Source: Xanthobacteraceae bacterium (GTDB lineage: Bacteria; Pseudomonadota; Alphaproteobacteria; Rhizobiales; Xanthobacteraceae). From it: a stretch of 7,395 bases of DNA. The notes under the pieces were generated by a model. The model had not been told where the DNA came from. It saw only the letters and a list, made by a program, of their open reading frames with translations, and made no database searches. The DNA lies in contig JASHVC010000076.1 of the NCBI GenBank assembly GCA_030039655.1, positions 1 to 7,395 on the forward strand, in the 5' to 3' direction. Position numbers and translations under genes: made by a program. Positions 1-5,242 of this stretch are shown here, one piece after another; positions within the stretch are counted from its first letter, which is position 1, and each line of letters begins with the position of its first letter.

Positions 1-201
1 CCGCCGACGCCGGACGCCGGACTGACGCCAGTCAACATCAACTACGTGTGGGGATTGAGCGACACGGCGGCGCAAACCTGGATGCCGCCTTACGTCTGGT
101 TCGCCGGCATGTTGGTCGGATTGCCGATCATAGCCTACGCGCCCGTGCACTTCCTGCTGGCGCGCTTCATGCCCAAAGCCCGTTCATCAAGGGCTCACTG
201 A
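1..201 (+). CDS. C-terminal end of an unidentified membrane protein (partial)
   Basis: The first reading frame is open from base 1 to a TGA at 199-201 and gives 66 residues of a protein that starts outside the window. The visible part has a polar stretch with NINYVWGL, then one long hydrophobic helix (about residues 35-58, PPYVWFAGMLVGLPIIAYAP onward), then a short basic tail (RFMPKARSSRAH), as expected for the last membrane segment of an inner-membrane protein with a cytoplasmic C-terminus. I do not recognise the family. Its stop overlaps the permease start by one base (TGATG), so the two are probably co-transcribed and translationally coupled. It is not the ATP-binding subunit one would expect directly before a YbbP-type permease, because such a protein is soluble. 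That this frame is coding rests on the overlap, on coding-like composition and on the hydrophobic helix. Confidence 0.7.
   Translation, partial: PPTPDAGLTPVNINYVWGLSDTAAQTWMPPYVWFAGMLVGLPIIAYAPVHFLLARFMPKARSSRAH
189..193 (+). promoter_or_regulatory. Ribosome binding site of the ABC permease
   Basis: AAGGG lies seven bases before the ATG at 201, inside the last codons of the upstream gene. It supports the ATG at 201 over the GTG at 48, which would make the product 51 residues longer with a non-homologous-looking, arginine-rich N-terminus read out of frame from the preceding gene. Confidence 0.6.
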
Positions 202-2759
202 TGCATGCGCCGGTCAAAAGAGCGCGCCGATTCACGGCATTGCGTTTCGCCTGGCGCGAACTGCGGGGCGGCTTGCGCGGCTTCGGGGTTTTCGTCGCCT
301 GCATCGCCCTTGGAGTGATGGCCATCGCCGGCGTCGGCTCGGTGGCAGCGAGCCTCACCGATGGCATCGCCGGCGCCGGACAAATCATCCTCGGCGGCGA
401 CCTCGCCTTCTCGCTCATTCAGCGGCAGGCGAGCGACGCCGAGCGCGCCTTCCTGGACGCGCGCGGCACAGTGTCGACATCCGCCACCCTGCGCGCCATG
501 GCGCGCACCAGCGGTGGCCAAATGACCTTGGTAGAAGTCAAAGCGGCCGATGCCGCCTATCCGTTGTTCGGCAAAGTGGTGGTCGATCCCGACATGCCGC
601 TGCCAGCTTTGTTTGCGGAGAAGGACGGTGCGTTCGGTGCCGCTGTCGACCCCGCGCTGCTCGCCCGGCTCAATCTGAAAACGGGCGACCGCATGACCAT
701 CGGCAGCACTACCATTGGCCTGCGCGCCACCCTAATCAAAGAGCCCGATAGGCTCTCTGCCGGCATCAGCCTCGGGCCACGCGTGCTCCTCAGCGAGGCG
801 GCCCTGAACGCGACCGGCCTTATCCAGCCGGGCAGCTTGGTGCGCTGGCAATACCGTCTGCGCCTTCCCGCGGGCACGAGCGACAGCGCCGTGGCAGCGA
901 TCAGCAAGCATGCGCAGTCGGCTTTCCCCGACGCCGGTTGGGAGATCCGCACGCGCGACAAGGCATCGCCACAGCTCGAGCGCAGCGTCGAACGCTTCAC
1001 TCAATTCCTCACCCTGGTCGCATTGACCACGCTGCTCGTCGGCGGCGTCGGCGTGGCGAATGCGGTCGCGGCACATCTGGCGCGCAAGCGCGACGCCATC
1101 GGCACCATGAAGGCGCTCGGGGCCAGCGGTGGGGATGTGTTCGCCATCTACTGCATCCAAATCATGCTGGTAGCGTTGTTTGCCACCGCCATCGGGGCGG
1201 GCATCGGCGCCGCCCTGCCGTACGTTATCTCGTGGTGGCTCGGCGCCATCATTCCACTTCCGGTCGCCCCTTCGCTGCATCCGTCGGTGCTGGTGCTGTC
1301 CATCTGTTACGGCTTGCTGACCGCGCTGGCGTTTGCCCTTTGGCCGCTCGGCCGCGCCCACGATATCTCAGTGTCCAGGCTATTCCGCGACCAAGTTGCT
1401 CCCGAACAGGCCTGGCTGCGGCGGCGCTACATGCTGGCAACAGCTTTGGTCGTTGCGATCTTTGCTGCCCTGGCGACACAGACAACCTACGATCATCGCA
1501 TCGCGGCGATTTTCATCACCGCCGCCGCCGCGATCTTCCTCGTGCTGCGTGTCGTGGCGTTGCTGGTTATGGGCATCGCCCGGCGTTTGCCGCGCCAGCG
1601 CTCGACCACGCTGCGCCTCGCCATCGCCAACATCCACCGCCCGAGCGCGCTCACGCCCACCGTCATGCTTTCGCTTGGCCTCGGCCTCGCCTTGCTCACG
1701 ACGGTGATCGAGATCGACGGCAATCTGCACCGCGAGTTCTCGGCCGCGCTGCCCGACAAGGCGCCATCATTTTTTCTGCTCGACATCCCCGCGGCCGACG
1801 CCGAACGCTTCGACAGCTTCGTGCAGGCGCAGGCGCCCGGCTCCACCTTCGAACACGTGCCCATGCTGCGCGGCCGCATCGTCGAAGCAAACGGCATCAA
1901 GGCGGATGATCTGAAACCCGCGGAAGGATCGCGCTGGGTGCTGCGCGGCGACCGCGGCATCACCTATTCGCGCACCATTCCGGCAGGCTCGCGCATTGTC
2001 GAAGGCCAGTGGTGGAGCGCCGATTACACCGGAGAGCCGCTGGTCTCGCTGGAAAGCAAGTCGGCGCACGATCTCAACCTGAAGATCGGCGAGACCATTA
2101 CGGTCAATGTACTCGGCCGCAACATCACCGCCCGCATTGCCAATTTGCGCGCCGTCGATTGGGAAAACCTCGGCATCAACTTCGTCCTGGTGTTTTCGCC
2201 CGGCGCGTTCGAAGGCGCGCCGCACAGCGACATCGCCACGCTTACTTTCACGGATGGCGGCACAGCTACCGAGGAAGCCACGATCGTCAAGGCGCTCGCC
2301 GAGGCGTTCCCGACGGTGACCGCCGTGCGGGTGAAAGACGCGCTGGATGCGATCGACACGCTCGTCGGCAATCTCGTGCTCGCTTTGCGCGGCGCCAGTT
2401 CGATCACGCTCATCGCCGCCGCCCTCGTGCTCGGCGGCGGACTTGCGGCCAGCCAGCGCTTCCGCATCTACGATGCGGTCGTGCTCAAGACCTTTGGGGC
2501 CACGCGCGCCAAACTGCTCGCCGCCTACGCGATCGAGTACGTTCTCATCGGCCTCGCAACCGTGCTCTTCGGCGTGGCTATGGGGACGCTCGCGGCCGAT
2601 CTCGTGGTGACGCGCGTCATGGAGTTTCCCTTTGCCTGGGTGCCGGGACAAGCCATCGGGGCTGCGCTCGCCGCGCTTTTCGCCACAGTCATTATCGGCC
2701 TTCTCGGCACGTTCACCGCATTGGGCCGCAAGCCCGCGGAGGTATTAAGGAATCTTTAG
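201..2759 (+). CDS. ABC transporter permease, YbbP/FtsX type
   Basis: An 852-residue inner-membrane permease of the YbbP-like branch of the FtsX/MacB superfamily. Ten likely membrane helices are visible: one at about 27-50 (FGVFVACIALGVMAIAGVGS), a group at about 266-290, 315-340, 360-383, 410-428, 433-458 and 484-503, and a final three at about 732-752, 774-800 and 818-840. Large extracytoplasmic domains lie between helices 1 and 2 (about 51-265) and between 7 and 8 (about 505-715). Both FtsX domains carry the family signature after their first helix: RKRDAIGTMKALGAS (about 295-309) and RIYDAVVLKTFGATRAK (about 738-754 onward). Length and topology match E. coli YbbP (about 800 residues). Such permeases work with a YbbA-type ATPase and are thought to move lipids, lipoproteins or other hydrophobic substrates or to act mechanically; the substrate here is unknown. 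No ATPase gene is visible next to it, so the partner must lie further upstream or elsewhere. Confidence 0.92.
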   Translation: MHAPVKRARRFTALRFAWRELRGGLRGFGVFVACIALGVMAIAGVGSVAASLTDGIAGAGQIILGGDLAFSLIQRQASDAERAFLDARGTVSTSATLRAMARTSGGQMTLVEVKAADAAYPLFGKVVVDPDMPLPALFAEKDGAFGAAVDPALLARLNLKTGDRMTIGSTTIGLRATLIKEPDRLSAGISLGPRVLLSEAALNATGLIQPGSLVRWQYRLRLPAGTSDSAVAAISKHAQSAFPDAGWEIRTRDKASPQLERSVERFTQFLTLVALTTLLVGGVGVANAVAAHLARKRDAIGTMKALGASGGDVFAIYCIQIMLVALFATAIGAGIGAALPYVISWWLGAIIPLPVAPSLHPSVLVLSICYGLLTALAFALWPLGRAHDISVSRLFRDQVAPEQAWLRRRYMLATALVVAIFAALATQTTYDHRIAAIFITAAAAIFLVLRVVALLVMGIARRLPRQRSTTLRLAIANIHRPSALTPTVMLSLGLGLALLTTVIEIDGNLHREFSAALPDKAPSFFLLDIPAADAERFDSFVQAQAPGSTFEHVPMLRGRIVEANGIKADDLKPAEGSRWVLRGDRGITYSRTIPAGSRIVEGQWWSADYTGEPLVSLESKSAHDLNLKIGETITVNVLGRNITARIANLRAVDWENLGINFVLVFSPGAFEGAPHSDIATLTFTDGGTATEEATIVKALAEAFPTVTAVRVKDALDAIDTLVGNLVLALRGASSITLIAAALVLGGGLAASQRFRIYDAVVLKTFGATRAKLLAAYAIEYVLIGLATVLFGVAMGTLAADLVVTRVMEFPFAWVPGQAIGAALAALFATVIIGLLGTFTALGRKPAEVLRNL

Positions 2760-2866
2760 CCGCAAGGCGCGGCCGCCGGCCGTATGAAACTTTCGTAATT
2801 GCGACAAATTCGGCGGGCCCCATCTGGCGCGCCAACGCCTTTAGCACTAGATTTTGTTCACGTTTA

Positions 2867-2883
2867 CGGCGCTGAATGCGCCG
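2867..2883 (+). repeat. Hairpin 1 in the Bax inhibitor-1 leader
   Basis: Perfect inverted repeat: CGGCGC at 2867-2872 and GCGCCG at 2878-2883, loop TGAAT. No T-run follows. It lies about 47 bases before the ATG at 2930, so it would be in the 5' leader of that mRNA if transcription starts upstream of it. Confidence 0.6.
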
Positions 2884-2893
2884 GACGGTAAAG

Positions 2894-2908
2894 CCCGGCC
2901 AAGCCGGG
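2894..2908 (+). repeat. Hairpin 2 in the Bax inhibitor-1 leader
   Basis: Perfect inverted repeat: CCCGGC at 2894-2899 and GCCGGG at 2903-2908, loop CAA. It ends ten bases before the AGGGG ribosome binding site (2918-2922) of the next gene. It could affect translation or mRNA stability, or be chance in GC-rich DNA. Confidence 0.6.
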
Positions 2909-2929
2909 ACAACACTCAGGGGTATTTCC

Positions 2930-3697
2930 ATGTCCGACTTCGATCGGAATATCGCGGCCCGGTCTGGCTACCGCGCGGACCAAGTCGCGATCGACGCGGG
3001 TCTGCGCGCCTACATGATCCGCGTTTACAACTACATGGCCAGCGGCGTCGCCTTAACCGGCCTCGTTTCTTGGCTGACCTATCAGATGGCTGGTGGCGAT
3101 GCCATAAGCGTCGTCGGTGGCCGCATCACAGGGCTAACGCCTTTCGGGCAGGCCATCTTCAGCGGGCCGCTGACCATCATTCTTTTTCTCGGCACGCTCG
3201 GCATCGTCTTCTTCATGAGCTTCCGCATCAACCGCCTGGAGGCAAGCACCGCGCTTGCCTTGTTCATGGCCTATGCGGCGCTGCTTGGGTTGATGCTGTC
3301 GTCGGTGTTCCTCGCCTACACGGGCGCATCGATCACCCGGACCTTCTTCATTTCGGCGGCATCGTTCGGCGCGCTGAGCCTCTACGGCTACACGACGCAA
3401 CGTGACCTCTCGCCGGTCGGCTCGTTCCTGATGATGGGCCTGTTCGGGCTGATCCTGGCGATGGTCGTGAACATTTTCCTCAAGAGCACCGGCCTCGACT
3501 TCGCCATCTCGGCGATCGGCGTGCTGATCTTCGCCGGGCTCACCGCGTGGGACACGCAGCGGATCAAGGAGATGTACAGCGCGATGGATGACGGCACGGT
3601 CGCCGGCCGCAAGGCGGTGATGGGCGCCCTGTCGCTCTATCTCGACTTCATCAACCTGTTCCTGTTCCTGCTGCGCTTCATGGGCGACCGCCGCTAA
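2930..3697 (+). CDS. Bax inhibitor-1/YccA family membrane protein
   Basis: A 255-residue, very hydrophobic protein with about seven membrane helices, the usual size and topology for bacterial BI-1/YccA (TMBIM) proteins. The N-terminus is polar and typical of alphaproteobacterial members (SDFDRNIAARSGYRADQVAI), followed by IDAGLRAYMIRVYNYMASGV entering helix 1. The family's C-terminal signature is present: LTAWDTQRIKEMY around 204-216 and SLYLDFINLFLFLLRF around 235-250. Asp208 and Asp239 are the likely counterparts of the aspartate pair that forms the pH-sensitive gate in Bacillus YetJ, a calcium-leak channel. E. coli YccA modulates the FtsH protease, so channel and protease-modulator roles are both possible. 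The ATG at 2930 is chosen because AGGGG sits seven bases upstream (2918-2922); an earlier in-frame ATG at 2876 would add residues encoded by the hairpin leader. It is likely monocistronic, since a strong terminator follows. Confidence 0.93.
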   Translation: MSDFDRNIAARSGYRADQVAIDAGLRAYMIRVYNYMASGVALTGLVSWLTYQMAGGDAISVVGGRITGLTPFGQAIFSGPLTIILFLGTLGIVFFMSFRINRLEASTALALFMAYAALLGLMLSSVFLAYTGASITRTFFISAASFGALSLYGYTTQRDLSPVGSFLMMGLFGLILAMVVNIFLKSTGLDFAISAIGVLIFAGLTAWDTQRIKEMYSAMDDGTVAGRKAVMGALSLYLDFINLFLFLLRFMGDRR

Positions 3698-3721
3698 AGC
3701 CGGCAGCCATCCAATAAGTCC

Positions 3722-3749
3722 AAACGCCCCGGCCAAAACCGGGGCGTTT
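3722..3749 (+). terminator. Intrinsic terminator after the Bax inhibitor-1 gene
   Basis: A perfect 11-bp stem (AAACGCCCCGG at 3722-3732 and CCGGGGCGTTT at 3739-3749) with a six-base loop CCAAAA, starting 24 bases after the stop codon. The descending arm ends in TTT and continues CGCTTA, so the U-tract is short, but the stem is very stable. The flanking AAA...TTT means it could also work on the other strand. Confidence 0.8.
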
Positions 3750-3756
3750 CGCTTAT

Positions 3757-3878
3757 CGTCATGGTCGGGCATAGCCCGTCGAAGACGGGCGTGAACGCCC
3801 TTGCGCCCGGCCATCCACGTCTTGCTTACTGAGGGCAAGTTGAAGACGTGGATGCCGGGCACGAGGCCGGGCATGACG
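3757..3878. repeat. Composite palindromic intergenic repeat (REP-like, rhizobial type)
   Basis: A nested set of inverted repeats fills this gap. The outer ends are CGTCATG (3757-3763) and CATGACG (3872-3878). Within the left half, GCCCGTC (3774-3780), loop GAA, GACGGGC (3784-3790) is perfect, followed by GGGCG/CGCCC (3787-3791 and 3796-3800). The right half is an 18-bp near-perfect palindrome: GCCCGG plus CATCCACGTCTT (3805-3810, 3812-3823) against AAGACGTGGATG plus CCGGGC (3843-3854, 3855-3860), with one bulged base at 3811. From memory, very similar sequences (CGTCATGGCCGGGCATAG..., ...AAGACGTGGATGCCCGGG...) are dispersed in many copies in Bradyrhizobium and Rhodopseudomonas genomes. Only one copy is in this window, so dispersion is not shown here. 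Read through, its right half encodes the KTWMPGTRPGMT-like string often found in wrongly extended proteins. Confidence 0.8.
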
Positions 3879-3893
3879 AATGAGCAAGTTTCA

Positions 3894-4415
3894 ATGGCTA
3901 TTTCGATCCGGCCGGCCACGCCTGCCGACATCGCGGTTATTACGCGCATCTACGCCCATGCGGTCGAGCACGGCACGGCCTCTTTCGAGACCGAACCGCC
4001 CACCGAAGCCGAAATGGCCCGGCGCCAGCAGAAGCTCCTGAAAAAAGACTTTCCGTATCTGGTCGCTGAGATCGCAGGCGCCGTCGCCGGCTACGCCTAT
4101 GCGGGCCCCTATCGCGATCGCCACGCGTACGACTGGTGTGTCGAGGATTCGATCTATGTGGCGCCGGAGTTTCACCGCAAAGGGATCGGGCATCTCTTAC
4201 TCACGCGCCTGATCGCGGAATCGGAACAGCGCGGCTTCCGTCAGATGCTTGGAGTCATCGGCGACTCCGCCAACACCGCGTCGGTCGCGGTGCATGCCGC
4301 GGCCGGCTTCCGCCTGATCGGAACGTTTCAGTCCATCGGCTTCAAGCACGGCCGCTGGCTCGACACCGTGCTTATGCAACGCGCCCTCGGCAACGCCGAC
4401 ACGACGCCACCTTGA
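3894..4415 (+). CDS. GNAT N-acetyltransferase, phosphinothricin/methionine-sulfoximine type
   Basis: A 173-residue cytoplasmic acetyltransferase that would use acetyl-CoA to acetylate a small amino-group substrate. Family landmarks are in order: ISIRPATPADIAVITRIYAH at 3-22, ASFETEPPT at 29-37, the YDWCVEDSIYV block at 79-89 with Glu84 the likely catalytic base, the acetyl-CoA loop HRKGIG at 94-99 within motif A, and the PAT-specific end GVIGDSANTASVAVH (120-134), then GFKHGRWLDTVLMQR (149-163). Known relatives acetylate phosphinothricin, methionine sulfoximine or methionine sulfone; the native substrate here is unknown. The frame stays open upstream to 3801 (TTG) and contains an ATG at 3873, but those codons lie in the palindromic repeat. 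The ATG at 3894 gives the normal family length although its ribosome binding site (GAG at 3882-3884) is weak. It converges on DUF2794 with four bases between the stops. Confidence 0.92.
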   Translation: MAISIRPATPADIAVITRIYAHAVEHGTASFETEPPTEAEMARRQQKLLKKDFPYLVAEIAGAVAGYAYAGPYRDRHAYDWCVEDSIYVAPEFHRKGIGHLLLTRLIAESEQRGFRQMLGVIGDSANTASVAVHAAAGFRLIGTFQSIGFKHGRWLDTVLMQRALGNADTTPP

Positions 4416-4419
4416 GCGA

Positions 4420-4785
4420 TCAGCCGGCTACCAGATGCAGCGCGTCATCGAGTGCGCCGAGCACGCGCTCAAGCTCCCGCCCGCGGCGCAGGATATGGCC
4501 GGTCGCCGAAATGACGCTGTAGGATCCCTGCCGGCGCTCCAGCCGGGGATTTTTCTCGATCCGATAAATGGGGAAATCGCAGGAGTGGCGGAAGACTGAA
4601 AAAACCGCGCGATCTCTCAGAAAATCAATTGCGTAATCGCGCCATTCGCCAGCCGCGACTTTGCGGCCATAGAGACTGAGGATGCGGTCAAGCTCGCGCC
4701 GGCTGAAGGTGACCTCGCTTGCGGGGACGGGCGCGCGCAACTCGCCCCCGCGCAACGTGCTGGGTTCGATTTCGCCGATATTCAT
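4420..4785 (-). CDS. DUF2794 family protein
   Basis: A 121-residue soluble protein matching what I know of DUF2794 (PF10984), a small uncharacterised alphaproteobacterial family. The core starts near residue 24 and runs to the end: VTFSRRELDRILSLYGRKVA, then AGEWRDYAIDFLRDRAVFSV at about 44-63, FPIYRIEKNPRLERRQGSYS around 71-90, and VISATGHILRRGRELERVLG before the C-terminus. The first 23 residues look like a disordered leader. There is no signal peptide or membrane segment. No function is known to me; the pattern of alternating short strands and a C-terminal helix gives no catalytic motif. The start is firm, with a perfect AGGAGG six bases before the ATG. It has no close same-strand neighbour downstream, and upstream the next minus-strand gene is 457 bases away, so it is probably transcribed alone. 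Confidence 0.92.
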   Translation of the reverse strand: MNIGEIEPSTLRGGELRAPVPASEVTFSRRELDRILSLYGRKVAAGEWRDYAIDFLRDRAVFSVFRHSCDFPIYRIEKNPRLERRQGSYSVISATGHILRRGRELERVLGALDDALHLVAG

Positions 4786-4791
4786 CCGGCG

Positions 4792-4797
4792 CCTCCT
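4792..4797 (-). promoter_or_regulatory. Ribosome binding site of DUF2794
   Basis: On the minus strand this reads AGGAGG, the full Shine-Dalgarno consensus, six bases before the ATG at 4785. It settles the start and suggests efficient translation. Confidence 0.85.
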
Positions 4798-4968
4798 TTT
4801 GTCATTGGAGCTTCATGATTGCGCCGGACGGAAACGGCCGCAAGGGCTTCCTGCGCGGCAAAAGCGCAAACCACAGGCGCCCGCTCAGGGGGAATTGCGG
4901 GCCGGACCGGAGCGCGTATGCCCGGGGACCAGGGGGGATACCGCCAGCGGCCATTCGGACCGGAGCGA

Positions 4969-4996
4969 TTCACAGCTTCGTTAATCGAATCATAAT
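4969..4996 (+). promoter_or_regulatory. Possible sigma-70-type promoter for a small RNA
   Basis: TTCACA (4969-4974) and CATAAT (4991-4996) differ from the -35 and -10 consensus by one base each and are 16 bases apart. The surrounding 4978-4996 is notably AT-rich for this genome. It points rightward, where no plus-strand gene follows, only the terminator about 180 bases on. It could be chance; alphaproteobacterial promoters are often weak matches. Confidence 0.4.
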
Positions 4997-5002
4997 CCGG
5001 CC

Positions 5003-5186
5003 CCATTTCGGCCCAGCACCCGCCAAGCTCGCCTGCGAAGCAGCAGACTGTTGCCTCAAGGCCCGGTCTGGATCGTACTCCGGATTCCTCAGCCCCCCAG
5101 CCCCCCGGGTGCGGTTCGGCCGGGCCAGAGTTCCGCGTATTCAATCCCCCAATCTTTAGGCCGGCCGAGTACGCCGGCCTTTTTTT
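5003..5186 (+). ncRNA. Candidate small RNA, unknown family
   Basis: Inferred from a promoter-like pair upstream and an intrinsic terminator at the end, on the strand opposite both flanking genes. The presumed transcript is about 180 nt; the exact 5' end is a guess. Visible pairing: GCAGC/GTTGC (5041-5054 area), a long-range stem GGCCCGG (5060-5066) with CCGGGCC (5120-5126), an inner hairpin TCTGGA (5067-5072), loop TCGTAC, TCCGGA (5079-5084), and the terminator stem. Between the inner hairpin and the closing arm is a C-rich tandem repeat, AGCCCCCC twice (5091-5106). That run could in principle pair with G-rich ribosome binding sites, but this is speculative. I see no match to 6S, 4.5S or tmRNA landmarks. 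An alternative is that the terminator serves to block plus-strand read-through or antisense transcription. Confidence 0.4.
5158..5186 (+). terminator. Strong rho-independent terminator, plus strand
   Basis: A perfect 8-bp GC-rich stem, AGGCCGGC (5158-5165) and GCCGGCCT (5173-5180), loop CGAGTAC, followed directly by T's to make a run of seven (5180-5186). On the minus strand the hairpin is followed by TAAAG with no T-run, so it is oriented to end rightward transcription. Neither neighbouring gene is on that strand. Confidence 0.85.
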
Positions 5187-5216
5187 GACCGCGAAAGCAA
5201 AAGCGCGCAACGGAAG

Positions 5217-5233
5217 GGCTCGCCGCGCGAGCC
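5217..5233 (-). terminator. Possible terminator of the DUF1223 gene
   Basis: GGCTCGC (5217-5223), loop CGC, GCGAGCC (5227-5233): a perfect 7-bp stem starting nine bases past the DUF1223 stop. On the minus strand it is followed by a T-rich but interrupted stretch (CTTCCGTTGCGCGCTTTTGC), so it is a plausible but imperfect intrinsic terminator. Confidence 0.5.
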
Positions 5234-5242
5234 GGTACCGCC

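Larger units (their letters stand above)
2760..2929 (+). other. Intergenic leader before the Bax inhibitor-1 gene
   Basis: 170 bases with no gene. A short GC palindrome (CGGCC, loop GCC, GGCCG at 2770-2782) follows the permease stop but has no T-run, so it is a poor terminator. The middle (about 2783-2866) is the least GC-rich part and is the likely promoter region, but I found no convincing -35/-10 pair: TTGCGA at 2799-2804 lacks a partner at the right distance. Two perfect hairpins occupy 2867-2908, just before the ribosome binding site. Confidence 0.5.
4786..5242. other. Gene-free stretch between DUF2794 and DUF1223
   Basis: 457 bases without a believable protein gene. Open frames here (for example minus 4782-5210) give proline-, arginine- and tryptophan-rich sequence with no recognisable domain. 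The stretch contains the DUF2794 ribosome binding site, a plus-strand promoter-like pair at 4969-4996, a structured segment with a C-rich tandem repeat, a plus-strand intrinsic terminator at 5158-5186, and a hairpin at 5217-5233 that may end DUF1223 transcription. A minus-strand promoter for DUF2794 should lie here. A weak candidate is TTGCGG, 17 bases, AATCAT near 4810-4840 (minus strand); TATGAT at 4989-4994 (minus strand) has no good -35. Confidence 0.6.

Noticed and set aside
48..200. N-terminal extension of the permease back to a GTG at 48
   Set aside because: The extension overlaps the upstream gene in another frame, is arginine-rich and unlike the family's N-terminus. The ATG at 201 has AAGGG at good spacing and begins with the expected basic stretch before helix 1.
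1767..2651. Long open frame on the minus strand opposite the permease (294 residues)
   Set aside because: It is the complement of a well-supported permease gene. Its His/Arg/Asp/Glu-rich sequence is typical of an antisense frame in GC-rich coding DNA.
2009..2875. Long plus-strand open frame overlapping the end of the permease (288 residues)
   Set aside because: A shifted frame within the permease, extremely arginine-rich with no domain, and running through the intergenic leader.
3722..3878. Insertion sequence or CRISPR array in the gap after Bax inhibitor-1
   Set aside because: There is no transposase, no terminal repeats with a target duplication and no regularly spaced direct repeats. The structure is a terminator plus a palindromic repeat.
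3134..3949. Minus-strand open frame of 271 residues opposite the Bax inhibitor-1 gene
   Set aside because: Antisense of a clear membrane-protein gene. It crosses the terminator and the palindromic repeat, and its composition is charge-rich antisense-like.
5003..5186. 6S RNA, tmRNA, 4.5S RNA or a tRNA as the identity of the candidate RNA
   Set aside because: I saw no tRNA T-loop and acceptor pairing, no conserved 4.5S apical loop, no tmRNA tag region and no convincing 6S bubble. 6S RNA also usually lacks such a terminator.
4782..5210. A 142-residue open frame on the minus strand in the gap before DUF2794
   Set aside because: It overlaps the DUF2794 start and ribosome binding site, runs through the approach to the terminator, has low-complexity Pro/Arg/Gly-rich composition and no recognisable domain. 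Long open frames are common by chance in GC-rich DNA.
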